Source of the DNA: an uncultured Verrucomicrobiota bacterium
GTDB taxonomy: Bacteria; Verrucomicrobiota; Verrucomicrobiia; Limisphaerales; UBA9464
Assembly: GCA_903907925.1 (NCBI GenBank)
Contig: CAIVQB010000077.1
Span: forward strand, 78,563-142,562
DNA: 64,000 nt
Reading direction: 5' to 3'
Shown piece by piece: positions 34,393-44,479 of the stretch (the first letter of the stretch is position 1; each line of letters opens with the position of its first letter). The notes under the pieces were generated by a model. It saw nothing but the letters and a program-made list of their open reading frames with translations, had not been told where the DNA came from and did not search any database. Both the position numbers and the translations under genes were made by a program.

Positions 34393-34869
34393 TCAACGCC
34401 GGATCCGTCGCAACACCGCTGCCATTTCGAGGGCGGTGGCGGCGGCCTCGGTGCCCCGGTTCGTTTTCGGTTCGAGGCACCGAACGCGTGCCTGTTCGGT
34501 GGTTGAAACGGTCAGAACTTCGTGAATCACCGGCACCCCCGTTTCCATGGCCAGCGTCATCAGCGCACCGGTAACCGCTTCGCCGATGTGCTGCGCATGG
34601 GTGGTTTCCCCCTGCCAGATCACGCCGAGACAGAGAATGGCATCGGGCCGATCCGCGGTCCGGCGGGCGAGGGCCGCGGCGGCCATCGGGATCTCGAACG
34701 AACCCGGCACGCGAACGACTTCGACCGCATCCGGTCGCGCCTTCGCGAGCGCGGCGCGCGCGGCGGCGACCATTCCGTCGACATAGCGACGGTTGTAAAG
34801 CGAGGCAACGATGGCATAACGGCCGCCCGGGGTCGGGGGCCGCGAGGATTTCCGATGAACGCGCAACAT
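34393..34869 (-). CDS. ribH: 6,7-dimethyl-8-ribityllumazine synthase
   Basis: 158 residues. Motifs are AIVASLYNRRYVDGM, VVRVPGSFEIPMA, LCLGVIWQGETTHAQHI with the catalytic histidine, and the end GTEAAATALEMA. The enzyme condenses the ribityl-uracil amine with dihydroxybutanone phosphate, the last but one step of riboflavin synthesis, and forms 60-mers or pentamers in the cytosol. It diverges from folA (about 100 bases between starts), so the two promoters lie between. The ATG at 34869 removes an unlikely extension that would overlap folA. Confidence 0.94.
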   Translation of the reverse strand: MLRVHRKSSRPPTPGGRYAIVASLYNRRYVDGMVAAARAALAKARPDAVEVVRVPGSFEIPMAAAALARRTADRPDAILCLGVIWQGETTHAQHIGEAVTGALMTLAMETGVPVIHEVLTVSTTEQARVRCLEPKTNRGTEAAATALEMAAVLRRIRR

Positions 34870-34969
34870 GACCTCCCACTGTGTCGACGACGACCCTACC
34901 GAGGGCAAGAAAACAAGGCCGGACGAGCCCGGGCTGTCTTTCTCCCCAAAAACCGCTACCACTCGCCCC

Positions 34970-35449
34970 GTGAAGGCATTCAAAGCCATCGCCGCGATGG
35001 CGGAGAACCGGGTGATCGGGAACCGTGGTTCCATTCCGTGGCATCTCCCCGAGGACTTCAAATGGTTCAAGCAATCCACTCTGGGAGGCATCCTGGTGAT
35101 GGGACGCCGCACTTTTGAATCGATCGGCCGTCCGCTGCCGGGTCGGGAGACGGTGATTTTGTCGCGATCGGGATTCACCGCTCCGGGCACCCGGACCGTG
35201 GCCACGCTCGCCCAACTCGACGCAGAAGTTGGCAATGATCCGCGGGAGGTGTGGATCGCCGGTGGGGCCGAGATTTATGCGCTGTTGCTGCCGCGATGCA
35301 GCGATTTGTTCCTGACCCGGGTCCGCAGCAATCCGGTCGGCGACGCCTTTTTCCCGGAGTTCGAATCCGGTTTCGCTCCCGGACAGCCGGTGTTGGAACG
35401 GGAGGGATTCACCGTGCTGCATTTCGCGCGGCGGACCGCTGCACCATGA
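34970..35449 (+). CDS. folA: Dihydrofolate reductase
   Basis: 159 residues from a GTG at 34970. The start KAIAAMAENRVIGNRGSIPW and the DHFR core with LVMGRRTFESIGRPLPGRE (NADPH loop) and VWIAGGAEIYAL are diagnostic, with the active-site acid in HLPEDF. It reduces dihydrofolate using NADPH. ribH is transcribed away from it. The stop overlaps the next ATG (ATGA), so the C39-type peptidase is translationally coupled to it. Confidence 0.93.
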   Translation: MKAFKAIAAMAENRVIGNRGSIPWHLPEDFKWFKQSTLGGILVMGRRTFESIGRPLPGRETVILSRSGFTAPGTRTVATLAQLDAEVGNDPREVWIAGGAEIYALLLPRCSDLFLTRVRSNPVGDAFFPEFESGFAPGQPVLEREGFTVLHFARRTAAP

Positions 35450-36585
35450 ACCCCTTTGCGTTGCGGTCTCGAACACTCGCCTGTTTTGGACAAGTGCTGC
35501 TGGCCGCCGCGGCATTCGCAATCCGCGTGCCGGCCGCGGATCCACCGCCGACGATTCCGGCTTCCGAATCCAAACCGGCCACTGCGTTGATCCTTGTCGA
35601 ACACTTTGAATCCGCCGTGAAATCCACCAATGCCCAGGGCATCGAATGGATTCTGCCCTTGGTCGACCCGGGAATTCCCTGGTCTGAGCTGGTGGTGTCG
35701 TGGAACACCGAACCCGCGACCCGACTCGAAATTTCCGCCCGTTCCGTTTCGGAAACACACACCTCGGAATGGTTCATCCTTGGCCGATGGTCCGCCGATC
35801 CGTCGCGGGGTCCACGAACCAGCGTCAACGGACAGGACACACCGGACGCGCGGGTGGCCACCGATACCTTGATTCTGCGCCGCCGCAGTCCGCGGGCGCA
35901 GGTTCGACTGGTGTTTCCAACGGGGGGAGATGCCGCGGGATTGCGATTGGTGGTCTACTCGTTCTCCGATCCGACGCGGAACCCACCACCCAATCCTCCA
36001 GACCGGCGCGCGTGGGGCCGTGAACTCGCCGTCCCCATCCGATCGCAGGCCGACTATCCCGAAGGCGTCCAGAACTGGTGCAGTCCGACCAGCCTCAGCA
36101 TGGTACTGGCGCATTGGGCGAAACGACTGGCGCGACCGGAACTGGATGTGAACGTCCCCACGACGGCCGCCGCTGTTCTCGATCCGGGATGGCCCGGGAC
36201 CGGGAATTGGCCCTTCAACACTGCCTTCGCGGGGTCACTTCCCGGCCTGCGCGCGTGCGTTGCCCGGCTGGACGATTTACGCGAGGTGGAAGGATGGATC
36301 GCCGCGGGCAGCCCGGTCGTTGCATCGGTCAGCGGAAGCCTCCTGCGGGGACTCGGTGAAATCCGGGCAGGCGAGGGCCACCTGGTGGTGATCCGCGGAT
36401 TCAGTGCGGACAGCGATGTGATGATCAACGATCCGGGAGTCGCACCGGCACGAGGCCAGCGCACGATTCCCCGGGCGCTGTTCCTCCGGGCATGGGCGGC
36501 ATCGCACCGGACGGTCTATTTCGTCTGGCCGGCGACAGGAGCCGGAGCGCGGCCGGCGGAACTCAACCTTTCCCGATCTTTTTGA
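35446..36585 (+). CDS. Exported C39-like cysteine peptidase
   Basis: 379 residues. A signal peptide covers about residues 1-30. Residues of about 40-180 are a beta-rich N-terminal domain (WSELVVSWNTEP). Residues 195-370 are a papain-like C39 domain with NWCSPTSLSMVL (Cys212), GEGHLVVIRGF (His312) and VMINDPG (Asp329), the complete triad. It is probably a periplasmic or secreted peptidase; C39 enzymes act on double-glycine leaders when fused to ABC exporters, but this is a stand-alone family member. The start overlaps the folA stop. Its end overlaps the convergent TPR gene by 23 bases. Confidence 0.85.
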   Translation: MNPFALRSRTLACFGQVLLAAAAFAIRVPAADPPPTIPASESKPATALILVEHFESAVKSTNAQGIEWILPLVDPGIPWSELVVSWNTEPATRLEISARSVSETHTSEWFILGRWSADPSRGPRTSVNGQDTPDARVATDTLILRRRSPRAQVRLVFPTGGDAAGLRLVVYSFSDPTRNPPPNPPDRRAWGRELAVPIRSQADYPEGVQNWCSPTSLSMVLAHWAKRLARPELDVNVPTTAAAVLDPGWPGTGNWPFNTAFAGSLPGLRACVARLDDLREVEGWIAAGSPVVASVSGSLLRGLGEIRAGEGHLVVIRGFSADSDVMINDPGVAPARGQRTIPRALFLRAWAASHRTVYFVWPATGAGARPAELNLSRSF

Positions 36586-38431
36586 ACTGCGCCGCCATCC
36601 ACAGGGTCTGGGATTCCATCAACCGCGAACCATCGATCTGCGAATAGATCTCGCGGGCGCGATCCAGGTTGCCACGCTGCAGGTGAAGCTCAAACCATCC
36701 CAGGTTCACTGAAGCCGCCTCGACGGCATTCAGGGCGGCGGGATTGAACCCCTTCAGCAACGCCTCCGCCTCGTCCAGCCGGCCGTTCTGGATCAGGGCG
36801 AGGCAGTGATTGATGCGGTAGGAACGATTCTGCGGGAACTTGGAGACGAGACGGAATGTCAGCTTGATCGCCTCATCCGGCCGCTCCCGGAGGGCGAGGA
36901 GGACTGCGGAATAGTTGTTGATGTAGACCGGCACATTGGGGCCGAGCTCCCAGGTTTTCCGCGCGGCGGTGAGCATCAGGTCCATCTGGCGGCTTCCATA
37001 CGCAGCGGTCGTGAGCTGGTACCAAAACGTGACGTTGGTGGCGAAGGTGGTCTCCACCGACTTGAGAAGTTTTGACGCGGACTCCGGATAGCCCAGTTGG
37101 AGGATTTCCCCTGCGACGTGATAGGCATCCATCGGCCGTGGATAATTGCCGGTGCTGGCCACCTCGAAGAACGTCTTTGCCGCGGCGGAATCGCCGGTGC
37201 GAAGGCTGACCACTCCCTCGATGAAACTGCTGACGCCGGTCATCTTGCCCTGCAATGCCGGTTCGTTGCGCATGTTCATCGCGGACTGGCGAAGCTCGGT
37301 CCAGGTCTTGATTTGGATGCGTTGCTCCACGAGCAGCATCCACAGGTCCGAACTGAACGGATAATCCTTGAGCTGCGCGGACGCGAATTCCACCGCGAGC
37401 TGGGGCAGACCCAGTTCGGCAAAAGTGGACGCAACCCCGAGCGCGTCCAGAATTGTCTCCGGCGGCCTCGAGAAACGGCGAGCCAGCTCCTGCGCCTCCG
37501 ACCGGCGACCGGAACGCACAAGCAGTCTCCAGTAGTTGACGTGTTCGTTCACCTTGTCGACGTGGTGATCGATCAGCCAGTCGAGCGCCGTGCGAAATTG
37601 GGCGGCGTCGTTCAACTGAAAGGCCAGATACAATTGCAACCGGTGCACGACCTCCGCGGCCTCACCCGTCGCGGTCGACTGCAGCTCCATCAGACGCCGG
37701 CGATTCGCCTGCATGCCCGCGGGCGGACCCCAGCCCGCCTCCCACGCCATGTGGAAAAGAGGCAGCATTTGATTCGTCGACTGGGCGGCCTGTTGCGACT
37801 CCCAAAGCTGTCCAAAACGCACCATTTGTCCGCGGTTGAAGCAGGCAACAAGAACGTCGGCCGCGAGGGTGGCCGGCATGCGATTGGTCACCGAATCCGT
37901 CAACTGAAGGAGCCAGTCGTCGATCTCATACTTGCGAAGGAAACGCCCCGCAATGGCCAGATCGTCCAGGTTGGTGCGGGTCAATTTCAGCAACCACACC
38001 GAGCGGTCATAGCCGATGGCGGTGAAACGCCGGTCGGGCTTGGGCAGCGCAGTGATCGCCCGCAGCATCGCGCGGGCAATTTCCGGCTGGCCCGGATTGT
38101 GGTAGCTGGCCGAACGCCAGGTGATGACCGCCTCGGTCATGTTGCCCTGACGCGCCAGTTCATCGGCGCGACGTCCCAGCGACCAGGCCTGCGCCTTGTC
38201 GAGTCCGCTGATTTTGATGGTCGGCAGGAGCCAATCCGGGGTCGCCGTCCAGATCTTGGTGAGGAACAGGCCGAGAAAAATGAGGAAGCAAAAGAACAGC
38301 AGCGTGGCCACTCCAAACCAGTGGTCGAACAGGAAGACACGGAGCCATCCATCGCCCAACCGGTCGCGCCAACCGCCACCGGGTGGCAGTTCGTCTCCGG
38401 GCGGCGTAACGTGGGTATCAGAAGATTCCAT
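36563..38431 (-). CDS. Membrane-anchored tetratricopeptide-type protein
   Basis: 622 residues. The first 30 residues are polar, then one transmembrane helix (VATLLFFCFLIFLGLFL). The remainder is alpha-helical with repeated 34-residue-like units (YINNYSAVLLALRERPDEAI and similar), suggesting TPR-like repeats that bind partner proteins. No catalytic motif. The last 23 bases overlap the convergent peptidase gene. Partners are unknown; manA and accA lie upstream on the same strand, with 36 bases between. Confidence 0.75.
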   Translation of the reverse strand: MESSDTHVTPPGDELPPGGGWRDRLGDGWLRVFLFDHWFGVATLLFFCFLIFLGLFLTKIWTATPDWLLPTIKISGLDKAQAWSLGRRADELARQGNMTEAVITWRSASYHNPGQPEIARAMLRAITALPKPDRRFTAIGYDRSVWLLKLTRTNLDDLAIAGRFLRKYEIDDWLLQLTDSVTNRMPATLAADVLVACFNRGQMVRFGQLWESQQAAQSTNQMLPLFHMAWEAGWGPPAGMQANRRRLMELQSTATGEAAEVVHRLQLYLAFQLNDAAQFRTALDWLIDHHVDKVNEHVNYWRLLVRSGRRSEAQELARRFSRPPETILDALGVASTFAELGLPQLAVEFASAQLKDYPFSSDLWMLLVEQRIQIKTWTELRQSAMNMRNEPALQGKMTGVSSFIEGVVSLRTGDSAAAKTFFEVASTGNYPRPMDAYHVAGEILQLGYPESASKLLKSVETTFATNVTFWYQLTTAAYGSRQMDLMLTAARKTWELGPNVPVYINNYSAVLLALRERPDEAIKLTFRLVSKFPQNRSYRINHCLALIQNGRLDEAEALLKGFNPAALNAVEAASVNLGWFELHLQRGNLDRAREIYSQIDGSRLMESQTLWMAAQFKKIGKG

Positions 38432-38467
38432 GGCGATAGTTTGAACGAAACAACGGTTAAGGCAGCA

Positions 38468-39478
38468 TCAAACCAATCCGCCGGGGCTGACCAGCAGACA
38501 TTCGACACCCAATTCAGAAACCACCGCGGCACCCTTCAGCGCCGCCGGAAGCACCGCCACCCCGCCGGCGGGAAGGTCGATTGCAACGCCGCCGCCGGAC
38601 AGACGCGCGGAGCCGGCCACCACGGCGATGACGGCGAGCGTGGCAGGTTCGGGACGCAGGACGGCACCGGGCGCGATCGTCCAGTGGTCCACGGAAAACA
38701 GCGGATCCCGCACCAATTGGCGTCGATGCAACCCCGTCCCCATCGATTCCGTCTTCGCGGAAACCAGCGACGGCTCGCAGTCGAAATAGTCGATGGAGGC
38801 AAACGACGGCTCCAGATGCAATTCACGCGGACGGCCGTCCGCACCAACCCGGTTCCAGTCGAAGACCCGGTATGTGGTGTCGGAATTCTGCTGGATCTCG
38901 AAGACCAGGTTGCCCGCACCCAGCGCATGCACGCGACCGCTGGGAAGGAACATCACGTCACCGGCCACCACGGAATGAACATGAAACAACGACGCCACCG
39001 TCCCGTCCCGGGTGCGGCGTTCAAATTCCGCCCGCGTCACGCCTCGACGCAGACCGGTGTACAGGCGGGCTCCGGGTGCGGCGGCCACCACGTACCACAT
39101 CTCAGTCTTCGGTTCGCCGGCCAGTTCCGCAGCGCAGCGGGCCGGTGGATGGACCTGCAGGGAAAGATCCTCCCGGGCATCCAGAAACTTGACCAGCCAC
39201 GGGAAGCGACCTCCGGGTGTCGGGACCGTTCCCGTCAACCAGTGCGGCCGCTCCTCCATCAAGGTGCGCAGGGTCCGGCCGCGGTCGGGGCCGTTCGCGA
39301 TCACCGAGACGCCCTCCGGCCGGTCGGTCACCTCCCACGATTCCCCGATGTTCACCCCCTCCGGCAACATCTTGCCAGGAAAGCCACCCAACCGGCATCC
39401 ACCCCAAAGCCGTTCCTTGAAGAGCGGTTCGAAGGTCAGCGGATACGCAAGAGGCGCGCTGTCGGAGCCCGGCGTCAT
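38468..39478 (-). CDS. manA: Class I mannose-6-phosphate isomerase
   Basis: 336 residues, the short bacterial form. Zinc-ligand segments are SLQVHPPA (His), PKTEMWYVV (Glu) and PSGRVHALGAG (His), with the preceding GDVMFLPSG strand of the cupin. It interconverts fructose-6-phosphate and mannose-6-phosphate, feeding GDP-mannose or mannose use, in the cytosol. The ATG at 39478 overlaps the accA stop (ATGA), so the two are coupled. Confidence 0.9.
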   Translation of the reverse strand: MTPGSDSAPLAYPLTFEPLFKERLWGGCRLGGFPGKMLPEGVNIGESWEVTDRPEGVSVIANGPDRGRTLRTLMEERPHWLTGTVPTPGGRFPWLVKFLDAREDLSLQVHPPARCAAELAGEPKTEMWYVVAAAPGARLYTGLRRGVTRAEFERRTRDGTVASLFHVHSVVAGDVMFLPSGRVHALGAGNLVFEIQQNSDTTYRVFDWNRVGADGRPRELHLEPSFASIDYFDCEPSLVSAKTESMGTGLHRRQLVRDPLFSVDHWTIAPGAVLRPEPATLAVIAVVAGSARLSGGGVAIDLPAGGVAVLPAALKGAAVVSELGVECLLVSPGGLV

Positions 39479-40446
39479 GCCGCCTCCCGGACCTCCAGAT
39501 ACCGCCCAAAGGAGCGGAATTTCGCGTATCGCCCTTCCAGACGTGCCGCCGCAGTCCGGTCTTCCAAATCCGCGAGATGCCGCAAAAGCGTGTCCCGCAC
39601 CGTCACCGCCGTCGCGACGTGGTCGTTGTGGGCCCCGCCCAGCGGCTCGGGAACAATCTCGTCGACCAATCCCAACTCTTTCAAATCCCCCGCCGTGATC
39701 TTCAGCGCCGCCGCCGCCTTGGGTGACGCCGCCCGATCCTTCCAAAGAATCGCCGCGCACCCTTCCGGGCTGATCACGGAATAGTAGGCGTTTTCGAGCA
39801 TCAGGACGCGATCGGCGACGCCAATCCCCAGCGCACCGCCGGACCCGCCTTCACCAATCACCGCCGCGATGATCGGGACCTCCATCAGCATCATTTCGCG
39901 CAGGTTCACCGCGATCGCCTCACCGATGTGGCGCTCCTCGGATCCAATTCCTGGATAGGCTCCGGCGGTGTCGATGAGAGTGATGATCGGCAGACGAAAC
40001 TTGTCCGCGAGGCGCATCAATCGGAGCGCTTTGCGGTAGCCCTCGGGATGGGCCGAACCGAAATTGCGGAGGATGTTTTCCTTGGTATCGCGTCCCTTTT
40101 GGGTGCCGATCACCATCACCCGGCGATGGCCCAGCTTGGCGAAACCGCCGACCATCGCCCGGTCGTCGGCGAACATCCGGTCGCCGTGCAACTCCTCAAA
40201 CTCGGTGAAGGCCAGCTTGAGATAGTCCAGCGTGTAGGGCCGCTTCGGATGGCGGGCCAGTTGCACCCGCTGCCAAGGGGTCAGATTGGAAAAAACCTGC
40301 CGAAAGGCCTCATCCAGCTTCGCCTGAAGCCCGTCGTACTCGGCCTGGAAATCGCCCACCGCGTGTTGGGCGGCATGCTGCTTCAGATCCTCCAACTTTC
40401 GCTGGAGTTCCACGATCGGTTTTTCGAAGTCGAGATAGTGTTTCAT
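39475..40446 (-). CDS. accA: Acetyl-CoA carboxylase carboxyltransferase alpha subunit
   Basis: 323 residues from ATG 40446 (a start eight codons upstream is also possible). It begins with a coiled N-terminus, YLDFEKPIVELQRKLEDLK. The crotonase-fold core has VMVIGTQKGRDTKEN, LIDTAGAYPGIGSEERH and GEGGSGGALGIG, oxyanion-hole glycines of the biotin-dependent transferases. It pairs with AccD (not in the window) to make malonyl-CoA for fatty-acid synthesis. It diverges from argH with about 150 bases between starts. Confidence 0.95.
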   Translation of the reverse strand: MKHYLDFEKPIVELQRKLEDLKQHAAQHAVGDFQAEYDGLQAKLDEAFRQVFSNLTPWQRVQLARHPKRPYTLDYLKLAFTEFEELHGDRMFADDRAMVGGFAKLGHRRVMVIGTQKGRDTKENILRNFGSAHPEGYRKALRLMRLADKFRLPIITLIDTAGAYPGIGSEERHIGEAIAVNLREMMLMEVPIIAAVIGEGGSGGALGIGVADRVLMLENAYYSVISPEGCAAILWKDRAASPKAAAALKITAGDLKELGLVDEIVPEPLGGAHNDHVATAVTVRDTLLRHLADLEDRTAAARLEGRYAKFRSFGRYLEVREAA

Positions 40447-40597
40447 TGCGGTCCGCATGCCCGGATCCAAACAGGTTGATCCTAGTTTCTCAGATTACCC
40501 GAGGCAATGGGTCATTTCCCCGGGGATAACCGCCCGATCCCGCTCGTTTCGGACTTTCGCACCTGCCTCCGAGAGACCACAGTGCCGGCCGCTGATC

Positions 40598-42016
40598 ATG
40601 GCACGGACTCCTTCCATTCCCGCACCCGCTCCCGTCTCGCGCTCCGGCCGGTTCGCCACGGGTCCGGCGGCCGATGTCGCCGCGTTTTCCGAATCCATCA
40701 GTTTCGACTGGCGGCTCTGGCGTCAGGACATCCGTGGATCCATCGCCCACGCCACCATGCTTCAGGCGGCGGGAATTCTCACTCCCGCGGAATTGGCGGC
40801 CATCCGGTCGGGTCTGGAGTTGATCGGCGCCGACATCGAGGCGGGACGGTTCGTTTGGAAACCTTCCCTCGAGGATGTCCACATGAACATCGAGTCGGAG
40901 CTCACCCGCCGCGTGCCGGCCGGTGCCAAGCTCCACACCGGCCGCTCGCGCAACGATCAGGTCGCCCTCGATGTCCGGCTCTGGCTCCGCGACGAAATCG
41001 ACGCCTTCGCCTCCGAAATCCGACTTCTCCAAAAGGCCCTGGTGAATCTCGGCACCCGCCACACCGAAGTCATCATCCCCGGCTACACCCATCTTCAACG
41101 GGCTCAACCGGTCTATTTCTCGCACCACCTGCTGGCCTACGTGGAGATGTTGGAACGCGACCTCGGGCGGCTCGACGATTGCCGGAATCGGACCAACGTT
41201 TGCCCGCTGGGCTCCGGCGCCATCGCCGGAAGCACCCTGCCGCTCAACCGGAATCTCGTCGCGCGACTGCTCGGCTTCGTCGATCGCCGCGGGGCCCCTC
41301 GCATCACCCAGAACTCGATGGACGGCGTCAGCGACCGGGATTTCATGATCGAGTTTTGTGCGGCGGGCGCACTCATCGCCGTGCATCTCAGCCGGCTCAG
41401 CGAGGACCTCATCCTCTGGGTCAGCAGCGAATTCGGATTCATCCGCATCGCCGATGCCTACACCACGGGTTCATCGCTGATGCCGCAGAAGAAGAATCCC
41501 GACGTGGCGGAACTGACCCGTGGCAAATCCGCCCGGGTGATCGGCAACCTGATGTCGCTCCTCACCCTGCTGAAGGGCCTGCCGATGACTTACAATCGGG
41601 ATTTGCAGGAGGACAAGGAACGGCTCTTCGACACCGCCGACACGGTTCGTCGTTGCGTGCGCCTGACCGCGGCCATGCTCGATCACACAAGCGTCGTGCC
41701 CGGCACCTGCGCAGCGGCGGCCGCCGATCCACTGCTACTCGCCACCGATCTGGCCGATTACCTCGTCCAAAAAGGAATGGCCTTCCGGACGGCCCATCAT
41801 GTCGTCGGCGCTGTTGTTGCGTACGCCGAGTCGAAAAAGACCCCGTTGAATCGCATCACCGGGGCTGAATTCAAGGCCATCGATGCCACGTTCGAATCCG
41901 ACGTCGCCGCGGTCTTTGATCTCAAGGAAGCCATGAATCGCCGCACGCTCCCAGGTTCGCCCGGCACTCGCGAGGTCCGTCGACAACTTGCCCGCTGGAC
42001 GAAAAAGCTCGGGTAA
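40598..42016 (+). CDS. argH: Argininosuccinate lyase
   Basis: 472 residues from ATG 40598. Signatures are SGRFATGPAADVAAFSES at the start, TGRSRNDQVALD, GYTHLQRAQP with the catalytic His-like segment, and GSSLMPQKKNPD, the fumarase/aspartase superfamily loop with the catalytic Ser. It splits argininosuccinate to arginine and fumarate. It is the third separate arginine locus in the window, after argJ/argB/argD and argF. A longer frame that begins at 40457 is not conserved. Confidence 0.95.
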   Translation: MARTPSIPAPAPVSRSGRFATGPAADVAAFSESISFDWRLWRQDIRGSIAHATMLQAAGILTPAELAAIRSGLELIGADIEAGRFVWKPSLEDVHMNIESELTRRVPAGAKLHTGRSRNDQVALDVRLWLRDEIDAFASEIRLLQKALVNLGTRHTEVIIPGYTHLQRAQPVYFSHHLLAYVEMLERDLGRLDDCRNRTNVCPLGSGAIAGSTLPLNRNLVARLLGFVDRRGAPRITQNSMDGVSDRDFMIEFCAAGALIAVHLSRLSEDLILWVSSEFGFIRIADAYTTGSSLMPQKKNPDVAELTRGKSARVIGNLMSLLTLLKGLPMTYNRDLQEDKERLFDTADTVRRCVRLTAAMLDHTSVVPGTCAAAAADPLLLATDLADYLVQKGMAFRTAHHVVGAVVAYAESKKTPLNRITGAEFKAIDATFESDVAAVFDLKEAMNRRTLPGSPGTREVRRQLARWTKKLG

Positions 42017-42049
42017 CGCGCGTCAAAACATCCGCGCGGTCACCCATTC

Positions 42050-43351
42050 TCACACCCGCGGTTCCCAGCCCTTCCGATATTCCCGGCCCCAGAGTTGGCG
42101 GGTCGCACTGCTGCCGTTGCGGATCTTTCCCGTTGCCGGATCGGTCTCCAGAACCGAATGCGTCCGGTAGGCGATATTGCCCAAGTGACAGAGCAGCGTG
42201 CTCTTCTGGGCTTCGCCGATCTCCGAGTTCAATGCCGTCCCGGAGCGGATGGCTTCGATGAAATTGGTGAAGTGCGGCACATCGCTGAATCGTCCGGTGA
42301 CCTTCCGCACTTCCTTGCCCGCCAGATCGAACACCCGGTAACCCGCCCCGCTGTCGATCGAAAGACTGCCGGCATCGCCGTAGAAGGTCACAAACGGATG
42401 CGCCTCCTCCTTGCGCTGGAGGCAACTGCTGGAATCCCACGTCGCACCACACGTACCAAAGTCGTAGCTGGCGATGGTGGTGTCCGGTGTTTCCTGGTCG
42501 TCATCGAAATGATAACGCCCACCGGAAACGGTGACGCTTCGCGGCAATTCCACCGCGAGACCCCAGCGAACCAAATCCAGCGCGTGGATGCCGTTGTTCG
42601 CCAGTTCGCCGCCGCCCCAATGCCAGCGCCAGTGCCAGTTGTAATGAACCAGGTTGTCGACGTACGGCCGCTCGGGAACGGGTCCCTGCCACAAGGCATA
42701 GTTCAACGAAGCGGGCACCGGGACGGGACGGCCGCGACCGATCGTCGGCCGGTTGGCATCATACCAACTCCGCGCATACCGCACCGGTCCGATGTCACCG
42801 GCCCGCAGACGTTCCATCGCCTCCCGGATTTGCGGGACGCTACGACGTTGGTTTCCCATCTGGACCTTCCGCCCGTGACGCCGCGCAGCTTCCACCATCC
42901 AACCCGATTCGCGGGCATTGTGGCTGCCGGGTTTTTCGACATAGACGTGTTTGCCCGCCGCGCAGGCCAAGATCGTCATCGGCGCATGCCAGAAATTCGG
43001 AAGGGCAATGGACACCGCATCGATCGAGCGATCGTCGAGAATCCGGTGAAAATCCCCCACCGCGGCCGGCGTACGGCCGGTCTTCGCCTCCACCGCCTTT
43101 ACTCCCGCCGCCACCCGGCGTTCATCCACATCACACACCGCCGCCACCTCCACTCCCGGGATTTGCAGATAGGCGCTGACATGATCCATGCCGCGCCCCA
43201 GCCCCAGTACCGCCACGCGAACCCGTCCCGGCAGCGCGTCGGCACGCAACACCGCGGGAGCTTCGCCGGCGGCCAGCATCATCGCCAGGGCTCCCGAAGC
43301 CTGGAGGAATTGGCGTCGGTCAACGGAGGGAACCGGATTCGGAGTGTTCAT
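42050..43351 (-). CDS. Tat-exported Gfo/Idh/MocA family oxidoreductase
   Basis: 433 residues from ATG 43351. The twin-arginine signal is [16 protein letters not shown], then the Rossmann motif [17 protein letters not shown] and a [12 protein letters not shown] segment with the conserved Lys-Pro. Near residue 210 comes [13 protein letters not shown] [17 protein letters not shown], which holds the conserved His of this exported group. Substrate unknown. It is downstream of a secreted protein of unknown family (124 bases between), which may be a partner. The gene ends 34 bases from the convergent argH stop. Confidence 0.9.
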   Translation of the reverse strand: MNTPNPVPSVDRRQFLQASGALAMMLAAGEAPAVLRADALPGRVRVAVLGLGRGMDHVSAYLQIPGVEVAAVCDVDERRVAAGVKAVEAKTGRTPAAVGDFHRILDDRSIDAVSIALPNFWHAPMTILACAAGKHVYVEKPGSHNARESGWMVEAARRHGRKVQMGNQRRSVPQIREAMERLRAGDIGPVRYARSWYDANRPTIGRGRPVPVPASLNYALWQGPVPERPYVDNLVHYNWHWRWHWGGGELANNGIHALDLVRWGLAVELPRSVTVSGGRYHFDDDQETPDTTIASYDFGTCGATWDSSSCLQRKEEAHPFVTFYGDAGSLSIDSGAGYRVFDLAGKEVRKVTGRFSDVPHFTNFIEAIRSGTALNSEIGEAQKSTLLCHLGNIAYRTHSVLETDPATGKIRNGSSATRQLWGREYRKGWEPRV

Positions 43352-43475
43352 GGGGTGGGTCCCAGAAAAGCCCAAGCGCCGTCCGCGCTCAACTGTTTCC
43401 GCCACCGTTTTCGCACGCGGTCGCGGCGGATTCGCAGGCTGAAGAATTCCGCCGATCCGCCCGACGACCCAGACA

Positions 43476-44318
43476 TCACCATTCGGAGCCGCGTCCACCA
43501 AAGTCCCGCCGGTAACGCCGGAGCAACTGCTGTGGGTCGTTGGGAACCCAATAGATCTTCTGCCGGATCCGCTTTACCTCGCCCGGCTTGAGTCCACCGA
43601 TCAACGGATCGCTGTGAAGACACACATAAACCCCTTCGAAGACCTCATGCGTGCGGCTGCTGGCGGTGGCCAGAATCCAGCGATTGTCGGCGGAGAAACA
43701 TCCGATCAGCCCATTGATCACCCGGTCTTCGCACAACGGTCTCGGGTTGGCATCGGCCGAGAGGGTCCACGGCGGAAGGTACACCTGACCGCCGCGATAC
43801 AGGGCGTCCGTCGTGCGATGCACCCGGTCCAGCGTGGTCAAGCCGGCCCCGGTGAAGACGAAGCTTCGAGAAGTGTAGCCCGCCTGGTCATGCCCGGTAA
43901 TTCCATCCACCCGAATGCACGCTGGCTGGAACCATTGAAGATCCGACGCGGTCGAACCCCGGTTCCTAAAGGTGAACGTGAAGTCCAGTTCATCGGCCCG
44001 TGCCCGAACTTCGTGCATCACTTCAATCTCCGAATCCACCAGGGTCCGGAAGCGCAGTTCGGTCTGCTCACGATTGGTTCCGATCAAGGTTGTCTGGTGC
44101 GGCAGAACCGATTGCCGCCAATCCCGCTGCTGCGCGCCCGGCCGCAGGAAGGCTTCCAAATAGAGAACTTCAAGATGCCCCTGCGGCAGTCGTTCAGACC
44201 GAACCGTCAGGATCCGATTGGTCCAACTGACATGCATCGGTTCGGCGGCACCGACGTCGCCCGCCGCGAAGCCCACCAGAACCAATATCGCCAGCCGGCA
44301 AAACACTCGAGGGAACAT
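43476..44318 (-). CDS. Secreted protein of unknown family
   Basis: 280 residues from ATG 44318 (an upstream ATG at 44354 would add 12). A signal peptide, about residues 1-25, ends near VGAAEP. The rest is mixed beta with many aromatic residues ([34 protein letters not shown]) and looks like a beta-sandwich, possibly carbohydrate binding. No family recognised. The gene precedes the Tat-exported Gfo/Idh gene on the same strand, as if both served an extracytoplasmic sugar step. Confidence 0.6.
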   Translation of the reverse strand: MFPRVFCRLAILVLVGFAAGDVGAAEPMHVSWTNRILTVRSERLPQGHLEVLYLEAFLRPGAQQRDWRQSVLPHQTTLIGTNREQTELRFRTLVDSEIEVMHEVRARADELDFTFTFRNRGSTASDLQWFQPACIRVDGITGHDQAGYTSRSFVFTGAGLTTLDRVHRTTDALYRGGQVYLPPWTLSADANPRPLCEDRVINGLIGCFSADNRWILATASSRTHEVFEGVYVCLHSDPLIGGLKPGEVKRIRQKIYWVPNDPQQLLRRYRRDFGGRGSEW

Positions 44319-44479
44319 GGCAGGACTCTGGCCTGAAACCTTCGGAACCGGCAATCGTCGACAAACGCATCTCCGTTGCCCTCGCCGGGCGCTTTCCCGG
44401 AGCGCGGCTCAATTCGTGTCCAAATATCGAAGGACTAGATACGACCTCATTACCCTTCGATTAGCACCAAGGTCAATGT

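Noticed and set aside
37097..39784. 895-residue ORF on the forward strand over the TPR and manA genes
   Set aside because: It is the antisense of two well-supported genes and has no recognisable domain.
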